From SZUA-230 sp964581095 (lineage in GTDB: Bacteria; Bacteroidota; Bacteroidia; Cytophagales; Cyclobacteriaceae), in the NCBI GenBank assembly GCA_964581095.1, contig CAZONK010000097.1:1-12291 (forward strand): 12,291 nucleotides of DNA. Direction: 5' to 3'. Under the pieces are notes generated by a model that saw only the letters and a program-made list of their open reading frames with translations, did no database searches and was not told the DNA's origin. The first letter of the stretch is position 1. Every line of letters begins with the position of its first letter. Below are positions 6,336 to 12,291 of this stretch, one piece after another. Position numbers and translations under genes: made by a program.

Positions 6336-7301
6336 ATGAGTGCTGAAATGACAACAGAAAATGTGAAGGTATTGATCATAGGATCAGGACCTGCTGGATA
6401 TACAGCTGCGATTTATGCAGCAAGGGCAAATCTTAAACCTGTGCTTTATACCGGAGGGGAACCGGGTGGACAGCTTACAACCACAAATGATGTGGAAAAT
6501 TTTCCAGGTTATCCCGAGGGGATCAATGGTCCGCAGATGATGGCCGATTTACAAAAACAGGCGGAAAGATTTGGGACTGAGATAAGGTTCGGCCTGGCAA
6601 CTGCTGTTGATTTCTCTGGTTATCCTCATAAAGTGATTATTGATGAAAAACATGAAATAACTGCGGAAGCGGTAATTATTTCAACCGGTGCCAGTGCCCA
6701 ATACCTCGGGCTTGAATCCGAGACCCGTTTAAAAGGAAAGGGCGTGACCGCGTGTGCTGTTTGCGATGGATTCTTTTATAAAGGGATGGAAGTTGCAATG
6801 GTTGGTGGAGGTGATTCTGCGGCTGAAGAGGCAACATACCTTGCAAATCTCGTTCCCACAGTACATCTATTGGTTCGCCGCGATGTTTTTCGGGCTTCTA
6901 AGATAATGCAGGACAGGGTATTTAATACTCCCAATATAAAAATTCACTGGAATACTGAGGTTGAAGAAGTCCTGGGAACTGATGAAGTAGAAGGCTTGAG
7001 GATCAGAAATAATAAAACCAATGAAGTAACGGATCTTCCTGTAAAAGGGTTTTTCCTCGCAATTGGGCATAAACCTAATACTGATATATTCAAGGAGTAC
7101 CTCGAACTTGATAATGTTGGGTATATTCAGATTGAAAAAGGAACTTCTAAAACCAATGTTGAAGGTGTGTTTGCAACAGGTGATGCAGCAGATAAAGTTT
7201 ACAGACAGGCAATTACTGCAGCCGGTACGGGTTGTATGGGAGCTTTGGATGCGGAGAAATTCCTGGTTTCCAAAGAAATGGAAACTGTTGCAACCACGTA
7301 A
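6336..7301 (+). CDS. trxB: Thioredoxin reductase (NADPH, FAD-dependent)
   Basis: TrxB passes electrons from NADPH through FAD and a redox-active cysteine pair to thioredoxin in the cytosol. From the ATG at 6336 the protein has 321 residues, the same length as the E. coli enzyme. The FAD-binding GSGPAG is at 16-21, the CAVC active-site pair at 140-143, the NADPH-binding GGGDSA at 157-162, the RR of VRRDVFRAS at 181-182 for the 2'-phosphate, and the second FAD segment ATGDAAD at 280-286. A reading frame extends upstream to a TTG at 6300, but that codon overlaps the -7 box, so 6336 is the better start; 6348 is a possible internal alternative. Its neighbour bshB1 also serves thiol redox balance. 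Related flavoproteins such as bacillithiol-disulfide reductase (YpdA) lack a CxxC here, which supports the TrxB call. Confidence 0.96.
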   Translation: MSAEMTTENVKVLIIGSGPAGYTAAIYAARANLKPVLYTGGEPGGQLTTTNDVENFPGYPEGINGPQMMADLQKQAERFGTEIRFGLATAVDFSGYPHKVIIDEKHEITAEAVIISTGASAQYLGLESETRLKGKGVTACAVCDGFFYKGMEVAMVGGGDSAAEEATYLANLVPTVHLLVRRDVFRASKIMQDRVFNTPNIKIHWNTEVEEVLGTDEVEGLRIRNNKTNEVTDLPVKGFFLAIGHKPNTDIFKEYLELDNVGYIQIEKGTSKTNVEGVFATGDAADKVYRQAITAAGTGCMGALDAEKFLVSKEMETVATT

Positions 7302-7317
7302 ACGGATTTAATTTAAA

Positions 7318-7325
7318 TATATTTG
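7318..7325 (+). promoter_or_regulatory. Possible -7 element of a bshB1 promoter
   Basis: TATATTTG is an exact consensus match just after the trxB stop and touching the hairpin annotated next. The nearest TTG (7288-7290) is 27 bases away, longer than the usual spacing. If active, transcription would start near 7332, within the left arm of the hairpin. Confidence 0.35.
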
Positions 7326-7326
7326 G

Positions 7327-7375
7327 GGTTACCTCCGTTACAGAACAGGTTCCGGTACGGAGGTAACCAATTTTT
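7327..7375 (+). terminator. Strong hairpin and T-run between trxB and bshB1
   Basis: Bases 7327-7338 (GGTTACCTCCGT) pair perfectly over 12 bp with 7357-7368. The loop region holds a small GAAC/GTTC inner dyad. AA and five T follow (7371-7375). It looks like the trxB terminator. Because bshB1 starts only 20 bases after the stem, bshB1 must be expressed by read-through or from a promoter at or before the hairpin, so the structure could also act as an attenuator or 5' leader element. Confidence 0.7.
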
Positions 7376-7388
7376 AATTTTATTGATT

Positions 7389-8114
7389 TTGGAAAACACA
7401 AAGCTGGATATTCTTGCATTTGCAGCACATCCTGATGATACCGAGCTGAGTTGCTCCGGAACATTGGCAAAGCATATTAAGGATGGTTATAAAATTGGAG
7501 TTGTTGACTTAACAATGGGAGAGTTAGGAACTCGTGGAAATGCACAACTGCGGTTAGAAGAAGCCACAGCATCCTCTGAGTATCTTGGATTAGCAGTGAG
7601 GGATAACCTGGGAATGGAAGATGGTTTTTTTGAAGATAATAAAGAGAACCAAATCAGTATTGTTCAGAAAATCCGTCAATATAAACCGGAAATTGTTCTG
7701 GCCAATGCAGTAAATGATCGTCATCCTGATCATGGTCGGGGTGCTGCAATCGTAAAGAATGCATTTTTTTTAGCTGGATTATCAAAAATTAAAACCCAGT
7801 ACAATGATCAGGGCCAGGAGCCATGGAGACCCAAAGTTCTCTATCATTATATCCAGAGTTGGTACATTCAACCAGATTTTGTTGTGGATGTTACCGAATC
7901 CTGGGAGAAAAAAATTGGTTCTATTAAAAAATTCAAGTCCCAATTCTTTGACCCGGATACAAACAAACCTGACACGTACATTTCTTCTAAAGGGTATCTT
8001 GAAGCAATTGAAGCCCGCGCAATAGATTTTGGCCTGTCAATTGGTGTAAAATATGCTGAAGGGTTTACCGCCAATAAATTTATTGGGGTCAGCAATCTTT
8101 TCGATTTGAAATAA
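7389..8114 (+). CDS. bshB1: Bacillithiol biosynthesis deacetylase BshB1 (PIG-L family)
   Basis: BshB1 is a cytosolic zinc enzyme that removes the acetyl group from N-acetylglucosaminyl-malate, the second step of bacillithiol synthesis after BshA; BshC then adds cysteine. The PIG-L zinc and catalytic motif AAHPDD is at 12-17 and the second ligand motif RHPDHGR at 111-117. The segments VDLTMGELGTRGN (39-51), NLGMEDGFF and WYIQPDFVVDVT are characteristic of the BshB1 subgroup rather than of general LmbE proteins. The frame is open from 7323, inside the terminator hairpin. The TTG at 7389 gives MENTKLDILAFAAHPDD and 241 residues, the usual size, and is preferred; a TTG at 7383 is the alternative. 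bshA and bshC are not in the window. The last 26 bases overlap the 3' end of the convergent glycosyltransferase gene. Confidence 0.9.
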   Translation: MENTKLDILAFAAHPDDTELSCSGTLAKHIKDGYKIGVVDLTMGELGTRGNAQLRLEEATASSEYLGLAVRDNLGMEDGFFEDNKENQISIVQKIRQYKPEIVLANAVNDRHPDHGRGAAIVKNAFFLAGLSKIKTQYNDQGQEPWRPKVLYHYIQSWYIQPDFVVDVTESWEKKIGSIKKFKSQFFDPDTNKPDTYISSKGYLEAIEARAIDFGLSIGVKYAEGFTANKFIGVSNLFDLK

Positions 8115-9366
8115 CAACTCCCCGATCAATTTTTCTAAATACGCTTAATAATTCTTCTGAACTATTTGGTGGTTGATCAATCTTGAAATGGTGTTCCAAA
8201 AGCCATTGTGCAGCATCAGTCACGGGTATGTCATCAAAATAGTATTCGCGGCAATGGTGCATAAATTTCAGTATTTTAAATGCATCGAAATATCCAAAAA
8301 ACCTTTTACGAAAGGATTCTTTGGTTTTAGTCTCAGTTACTATCTTTTCCCATTTCCCTTCAAATTGATCCTGGATTAGAAAAGTTTTGATGCATTCATG
8401 CAAATCCTGCATTATTTCTTCAAAAGTCAATGAGCGTATGGATTTAGAAAGGAATGTTTTCAAGGCAATGAATGTTTCTGGATTTGATGTTAGTCTTAGC
8501 TGGAGATTCTTACCGGACCAATGAAGCATGGCACGGCCAGTGCCAAAAGGTACCCTGTCTGATTCCCTGGAGGATGGATAAATGACCGGAGTGTTTAATT
8601 CCATAAAGTTTCCCATTGTGATAATTCGGTGCAAAAAGTAAAAATCTTCACCGGCTTTTCGGGTGTTCATTCCACCTGCTTTAATATAAGCATCTGCCCG
8701 AATGGCCATACTGGAACCAACTGTATAAAATGCATTGTGGAATCCAGCAAATCGGTGTGCCTGGATCAGGTATCTCAGATGTAGTTCATATTGTACAATT
8801 CCCTCTCGAATGTGGCTGTCCTCAATCTCATGAATTTGATGTTCAAAATAAATTGATACACCCGGACAGCTTCTGAATTGTGCAAAGTGTTGTTCTATTT
8901 CGACAAGATAATTTGAACTGCATGTACTGTCTGCATCAAACGCAACGATGATACCAGCCTTAAGATTTTGATTGAAATGGAGCCTTCTGCATGCTTCATC
9001 CATTCCTATTTTCCTTGCAAACCCAACTCCATGTTTTTTTTCCGGGATATCCTTTACACATAAAACATGAAAAGTAAGCCCGGGCCTGTTGACACCCTGT
9101 GACCATACAATAGCTTTATCGTAACTCTTCCTATTTTGTGCAGAAACCATTACGGATGCGTTCTGTGGTTCATTGATAAGAACTATTATTTCTACATCAC
9201 AATTGGGAAGAATGCAGTTATTTAAACTTTCAAGTGAGGCTTGTAATTCTGTTTCGTTGAAAGACGGTATGACAACACACATCCCTAATGATTTCGATGG
9301 ATATGTCGGGATCAATGTTTTAGGATAGGCATACCTTTCAAAATAAATATTGAAGGTATCCTTCAA
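8089..9366 (-). CDS. Soluble glycosyltransferase, family 2 (GT-A), function unknown
   Basis: This 425-residue protein has an N-terminal GT-A domain: nucleotide-sugar binding start MCVVIPSFNETE (29-40), metal-binding FDADSTCSSNYL with DAD at 144-146, a GSSMAIRADAY acceptor-side segment (217-227), and the catalytic-type GED of KAGEDFYFLHR (239-241). A distinctive PSSRESDRVPFGTGRAML stretch follows (264-281). Residues about 290-425 form a helical, charged C-terminal part of unknown role. No membrane helix or signal peptide is visible, so it is cytosolic. The start is a TTG at 9366 overlapping the pdxH stop as TTGA, implying translational coupling; the next candidate (Met29) would cut into the sugar-nucleotide fold. 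The substrate cannot be inferred. Bacillithiol's own glycosyltransferase BshA belongs to family GT4, so this is not BshA. Confidence 0.85.
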   Translation of the reverse strand: MKDTFNIYFERYAYPKTLIPTYPSKSLGMCVVIPSFNETELQASLESLNNCILPNCDVEIIVLINEPQNASVMVSAQNRKSYDKAIVWSQGVNRPGLTFHVLCVKDIPEKKHGVGFARKIGMDEACRRLHFNQNLKAGIIVAFDADSTCSSNYLVEIEQHFAQFRSCPGVSIYFEHQIHEIEDSHIREGIVQYELHLRYLIQAHRFAGFHNAFYTVGSSMAIRADAYIKAGGMNTRKAGEDFYFLHRIITMGNFMELNTPVIYPSSRESDRVPFGTGRAMLHWSGKNLQLRLTSNPETFIALKTFLSKSIRSLTFEEIMQDLHECIKTFLIQDQFEGKWEKIVTETKTKESFRKRFFGYFDAFKILKFMHHCREYYFDDIPVTDAAQWLLEHHFKIDQPPNSSEELLSVFRKIDRGVVISNRKDC

Positions 9367-10007
9367 GGTGCCAGCCGTTCAATCTTCCATGTTCCATCCG
9401 GCTGAAGTGAATAAGAGATGCGATCATGCAGCCTGTTCGGTTGTCCTTGCCAGAATTCGAAAAAAACGGGTTTTACCCGATAGCCACCCCAGTTGTCGGG
9501 AAGCGGGATCTTGCCTTTTTTAAATTTTTCTTTCATCTCTCGTAATTGCATTTCAAGAATATTTCTTGAAGAAATGATTTGACTCTGATGCGAAACCCAG
9601 GCTCCAAGCTGACTACCAAACGGCCTGGAAAGGAAGTATTTCACAGATTCCATTTTTGAAACCTTTTCTACCTCACCCTGGATGATCAACTGCCTGCTTA
9701 ATGGAAACCATGGAAAAAGCAGGGCAATTTTAGGATTGTATTCCAGTTCTTTTGACTTCCTGCTTTCATAATTTGTATAAAATACAAAACCCTTGGAATC
9801 AAATGCTTTCAGGAGCACTGTGCGTGTACTGGGCATTCCAAAATTATCGACAGTGGATGCGATCATTGCGTTCGGGTCTTCAATCTCGGAATCAACAGAT
9901 TGATTAAACCATTTTTCAAACTGAAGAAAAGGAGATGCATTTACATTGGTGACATCCAAATATTCTCCTTTATATTCGCTCCTTAATTCTTCAACATTTA
10001 TTTTCAT
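9363..10007 (-). CDS. pdxH: Pyridoxamine/pyridoxine 5'-phosphate oxidase
   Basis: PdxH is an FMN-dependent cytosolic dimer that oxidises pyridoxine or pyridoxamine phosphate to the cofactor PLP. The 214 residues match the family. Motifs visible are RTVLLK (62-67) and YTNYESRKSKEL (77-88) for FMN phosphate, SRPFGSQLGAWVSHQSQ (127-143), GGYRVKP (174-180), and the signature EFWQGQPNRLHDR (184-196) with the PLP-contacting Arg-His. It ends in the conserved ERLAP. The reading frame extends to a TTG at 10016, but the ATG at 10007 gives the normal family N-terminus and is preferred. The stop codon overlaps the TTG start of the glycosyltransferase, so the two genes form a leftward operon. Upstream lies a TAAATTTG -7 box shared back-to-back with the miaE side. 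Confidence 0.96.
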   Translation of the reverse strand: MKINVEELRSEYKGEYLDVTNVNASPFLQFEKWFNQSVDSEIEDPNAMIASTVDNFGMPSTRTVLLKAFDSKGFVFYTNYESRKSKELEYNPKIALLFPWFPLSRQLIIQGEVEKVSKMESVKYFLSRPFGSQLGAWVSHQSQIISSRNILEMQLREMKEKFKKGKIPLPDNWGGYRVKPVFFEFWQGQPNRLHDRISYSLQPDGTWKIERLAP

Positions 10008-10030
10008 GACTCGCAAATAAAAGCAAGAAT

Positions 10031-10049
10031 CAAATTTAGAATGAATTTG
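10031..10049. promoter_or_regulatory. Back-to-back divergent -7 elements between pdxH and miaE
   Basis: On the minus strand TAAATTTG (10038-10031) is an exact -7 match for pdxH, with a short leader of about 17 bases. On the plus strand TGAATTTG (10042-10049) is a one-mismatch -7 element for miaE, with a leader of about 40 bases. Only three bases separate them, and together they form a dyad, CAAATT-N7-AATTTG. Neither has a clear TTG at the -33 position. Confidence 0.45.
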
Positions 10050-10095
10050 TATTTTTAATCGTGGAAGTACCTATTAATTATTATAGTTAGACGAA

Positions 10096-10680
10096 ATGAA
10101 ATTGAGTATTGATCTCGTAACAGAAAGCTCACCAGAATGGCTGGAAACAGTAATGGCTGATTTTGATTCATTTTTGCAGGATCATGCCGATTGTGAAAGG
10201 AAAGCTTCGGCGATGGCTTTGAGTTTTGTTGCAAAATATCCTGACAGAACAGAAATTTTGCCGGATTTGATAGATACTGCTGTTGAAGAGATGGAACATT
10301 TCAGGGATGTTTATAAAGTAATGGAATCCAGGGGGATAAAACTCAATCATGAAATACCCAAAGATATGTATGTAAAACAATTACTTGGGTATTGCCGTTC
10401 AGGAAGAGAAGAGCGATTTCTGGACAGGCTGCTTCTGGCTTCAATTATTGAATGCCGTGGGGCTGAACGGTTCAAATTGGTTGCCGATGCCCTGGACGAA
10501 GGTCCGATAAAAGAGTTTTATAAAGGGCTGTGGACATCAGAAGCAAAGCATGGAAACATTTTTGTGGAAATGGCGCTTAATTATTTTGACAAAGAAGATA
10601 CATATAAACGATTGGAAGAACTGAATATAATTGAAAGTAAGGTTTTGACATCTCTGCCAATTAAATCAACTTTACATTAA
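10096..10680 (+). CDS. miaE: tRNA 2-methylthio-N6-isopentenyladenosine-37 hydroxylase (MiaE-type)
   Basis: MiaE is a non-haem diiron monooxygenase of the ferritin-like fold that hydroxylates the isopentenyl group of ms2i6A at position 37 of tRNAs reading UNN codons. The 194-residue protein carries the expected iron ligands: E34 in CERKAS, E65 and H68 in the first ExxH (EEMEH), E119 in IIECRGAERF, and E149 and H152 in the second ExxH (SEAKH). The DFDSFLQDHADCERKA, YPDR and GREERFLDRLLLASIIE segments are typical of the family. The ATG at 10096 lies close behind a weak promoter-like box. yqgE follows after only 8 bases, suggesting co-transcription. Activity needs O2 and the products of miaA and miaB, which are not in the window. 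Confidence 0.9.
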   Translation: MKLSIDLVTESSPEWLETVMADFDSFLQDHADCERKASAMALSFVAKYPDRTEILPDLIDTAVEEMEHFRDVYKVMESRGIKLNHEIPKDMYVKQLLGYCRSGREERFLDRLLLASIIECRGAERFKLVADALDEGPIKEFYKGLWTSEAKHGNIFVEMALNYFDKEDTYKRLEELNIIESKVLTSLPIKSTLH

Positions 10681-10688
10681 TTACATAT

Positions 10689-11270
10689 ATGGTCGACATT
10701 TATTTTAAATTTAAAAACAAAGCAGAACCTTCAAGAGGAGGATTACTGATTTCGGAACCGTACCTCCCGGACCCAAATTTTAAACGTACTGTTATTTTAC
10801 TCTGTGAACATAATGATGAGGGCACTTTTGGTTTTGTACTTAATAAATCTACCAATGGGCGTTTAAATGAATTTATTGATGTTAGCTCTGATTTTAACCC
10901 GGAAGTATTTTTAGGAGGACCTGTCCAGCAAGACTCACTACATTTTTTGCATCGGGGAGATGAATTCGATGGTGGAGTAGAAATTGCAGATGGTCTTTTC
11001 TGGGGTGGTAATTTTGAAGAACTTAAAATTTTAATTGATGGCGGACAACTAGATGAGTCTGGATTTCGGTTTTTTATTGGTTATTCAGGCTGGGGAGTCG
11101 GACAACTTGAAAATGAAATAAATGAAAACAGTTGGATTGTTACCAATGGCCTGTCAGCCGATGAATTATTGCAAACAGATTCAGAGGTATTGTGGAAGCA
11201 AGTTCTAAAGGCAATGGGAGGGAAGTACGAAATGTTTTCAAATTACCCAACAGACCCTCGGTTAAACTGA
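10689..11270 (+). CDS. yqgE: YqgE/AlgH family protein (UPF0301, DUF179)
   Basis: This 193-residue cytosolic protein belongs to a conserved family whose biochemical role is unsettled; the Pseudomonas member was named AlgH. The hallmarks are clear: GGLLISEPYLPDPNFKRT (17-34), ILLCEHNDEGTFGFVLNK (36-53), FLGGPVQQDSLHFLH (74-88), and FFIGYSGWGVGQLENEINENSWIV (128-151). The length fits the family (about 185-195). The ATG at 10689 sits 8 bases after the miaE stop, so it is probably in the same transcript. No membrane segment is visible, and no catalytic triad or metal site can be recognised. The next gene starts 41 bases later behind its own -7 box. Confidence 0.94.
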   Translation: MVDIYFKFKNKAEPSRGGLLISEPYLPDPNFKRTVILLCEHNDEGTFGFVLNKSTNGRLNEFIDVSSDFNPEVFLGGPVQQDSLHFLHRGDEFDGGVEIADGLFWGGNFEELKILIDGGQLDESGFRFFIGYSGWGVGQLENEINENSWIVTNGLSADELLQTDSEVLWKQVLKAMGGKYEMFSNYPTDPRLN

Positions 11271-11277
11271 TATTTGT

Positions 11278-11285
11278 TATTTTTG
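11278..11285 (+). promoter_or_regulatory. Possible -7 element for the acidic-protein gene
   Basis: TATTTTTG matches TAnnTTTG exactly, 7 bases after the yqgE stop and 26 bases before the next ATG. No TTG occurs at the -33 distance. Start is expected near 11292, giving a leader of about 20 bases. Confidence 0.4.
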
Positions 11286-11311
11286 TATTTGGCATAGAAT
11301 GATTAAGCATA

Positions 11312-12291
11312 ATGGCTAACGAGCGCACTAATTTGGAAGACACTCAAGCGAATGAGTTGTTTTCTTCAGAGACTCCTGAAGGAGGTACTGAACCCAAATC
11401 ATTGAAAAATGAACCGGAAGAAACCGATGTTAATAATACCAAAGAGGAAGAACAGAGTCCGGTTGAAAGGGATGAATCTATAGTTGAATTCGAATCGACC
11501 GCCGAAGAGGAAACGGAGTCGACTGCAAATGTAAATAACACTGAGGCTGAGATCCAGGATACAATTTCTAAGGATGTAGAGAATTCTGATACTGAAGTTG
11601 AAGTTGAAGATGGAGATGCTGATCTAAAGATTTCCCGAAATACTGCTGGTGAAATTACCACGAATGATACATCAGCACCCTTAAGTGACGATTTCTCCGA
11701 AACTGGAGAAGATGCCAGTGAAATCGACGAAATAGAAGTCGGTGACACCCTCGAGGGAAAAGAAATTTCTACTAGTGAGAATGCAGATAGTGATGTTACA
11801 GGTAGTAACGAAGATAAGCAAATTGAATTTTCAACAGATGCGGTTGCAAGTTCTGGTGATCAATCTGAGGAAACTAAATCAGAAGTAGTTTCCGGGAAGG
11901 TAACAGACGAAAGCAACGAAGTTGAAAGCAGCGCGGGGGAACTGATAGAAAATGTTACTGCGTCTGGGGAAGAAGAAACAGTTAAAATTGAAGAGTCATT
12001 ACCTTCCGGGGAGTCAAGTGAAATTTCTACAAAAGATTCGGATACTATTGAAGGCAACAAAATTGAATATTCAACAGATGTGGTTGTAAGTTCTGGTGAT
12101 CAATCCGAGGAAACTAAATTGGAAGTAGTTTCCGAAAAGTCAACAGACGAAAGCAACGAAGTTGAAAGCAGTGCGGGAGAACTGATAGAAAATGTTACTG
12201 AGTCTGGGGAAGAAGAAACAGTTAAAATTGCAGGGCCATTACCTTCGGGGGAGTCAGGTGATATTTCTTCGAAGGATTCGGATACTATTGA
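11312..12291 (+). CDS. Long acidic low-complexity protein with tandem repeats (5' part only)
   Basis: An open frame starts at ATG 11312 and has no stop before the window ends, giving at least 326 codons. The product is dominated by Glu, Asp, Ser and Thr, contains no Cys, Trp or His, and has a single Tyr, so it should be intrinsically disordered and strongly negative. There is no signal peptide or membrane segment in what is seen. From residue 170 onward two copies of an 80-residue unit follow one another (for example SSGDQSEETK, TDESNEVESSAGELIENVT). In Bacteroidota, DUF349-domain proteins commonly start with acidic low-complexity tails, and the opening MANERTNLED resembles such tails, so the missing part may be DUF349; this is a guess. 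The gene may continue the miaE-yqgE unit or use its own -7 box. Antisense open frames here are products of the biased composition. Confidence 0.8.
   Translation, partial: MANERTNLEDTQANELFSSETPEGGTEPKSLKNEPEETDVNNTKEEEQSPVERDESIVEFESTAEEETESTANVNNTEAEIQDTISKDVENSDTEVEVEDGDADLKISRNTAGEITTNDTSAPLSDDFSETGEDASEIDEIEVGDTLEGKEISTSENADSDVTGSNEDKQIEFSTDAVASSGDQSEETKSEVVSGKVTDESNEVESSAGELIENVTASGEEETVKIEESLPSGESSEISTKDSDTIEGNKIEYSTDVVVSSGDQSEETKLEVVSEKSTDESNEVESSAGELIENVTESGEEETVKIAGPLPSGESGDISSKDSDTI
11821..12291 (+). repeat. 240-bp in-frame tandem repeat, second copy cut by the window edge
   Basis: Bases 11821-12060 are repeated from 12061 onward with a period of exactly 240 bp (80 codons). Comparing the 231 bases visible in the second copy by eye, I count 22 differences, about 90% identity, with no insertions or deletions. 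Most differences change the amino acid (for example A to V, G to E, S to P), yet both copies keep the acidic Ser/Thr character. More copies may lie beyond the window. Confidence 0.92.

Noticed and set aside
7323..7388. N-terminal extension of bshB1 starting inside the hairpin
   Set aside because: The added residues encode the terminator stem and match nothing in BshB1; the TTG at 7389 fits the family length.
7389..9366. A new bacillithiol or thiol-glycoside gene cluster
   Set aside because: bshB1 and the glycosyltransferase converge on opposite strands, bshA and bshC are absent, and the glycosyltransferase is not of the BshA (GT4) type.
11344..12060. Antisense open frames of 134 and 66 codons (Ser-rich) opposite the acidic gene
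   Set aside because: Glu codons read in reverse give Ser/Phe-rich frames without stops; the sense frame is continuous and better explained.
11821..12291. CRISPR or transposon repeat
   Set aside because: The 240-bp repeats are tandem, in frame, without spacers, terminal inverted repeats or associated genes; they are coding repeats.

Overview
The window looks like chromosomal housekeeping DNA from a member of the Bacteroidota (Bacteroidetes). The evidence is: a short primary sigma factor of 287 residues with no region 1.1; promoters that repeatedly match the phylum's TTG / TAnnTTTG consensus; few Shine-Dalgarno sequences, with A/T-rich stretches before starts; a START-like protein typical of the phylum; an oversized LptF/LptG permease; and the bacillithiol deacetylase BshB1. 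The order or genus cannot be fixed from the sequence.

Layout. Bases 1-225 hold at most the last few codons of an upstream gene, then a cluster of small hairpins enclosed by a 14-bp inverted repeat, directly downstream of a minus-strand tRNA with a CAT anticodon (226-302). That tRNA has its own terminator and a textbook promoter. Rightward genes follow: a START-like protein (493-888), an LptF-type permease (958-2640), rpsO (2738-3013), pnp (3112-5241), rpoD (5381-6244), trxB (6336-7301) and bshB1 (7389-8114). A leftward pair, pdxH followed by a soluble family 2 glycosyltransferase, occupies 10007-8089. It converges on bshB1 with a 26-bp overlap. A divergent rightward set starts at 10096: miaE, yqgE, and a gene for a very acidic low-complexity protein that runs off the right edge and contains a 240-bp tandem repeat.

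How the genes work together. rpsO-pnp is the classic ribosome / RNA-turnover pair. rpoD encodes the sigma factor expected to read most promoters seen here. trxB and bshB1 are adjacent thiol-redox genes (thioredoxin reductase and bacillithiol synthesis). pdxH makes the cofactor PLP, and miaE hydroxylates the modified base at position 37 of certain tRNAs.

I found no defence system, mobile element, CRISPR array or clearly new multi-gene system. The best second-look items are the acidic tandem-repeat protein at the right edge, the dyad that exactly brackets the trxB -7 box, the hairpins at the rpsO and bshB1 promoters, the unassigned TTGA-coupled glycosyltransferase, and the hairpin cluster behind the tRNA.
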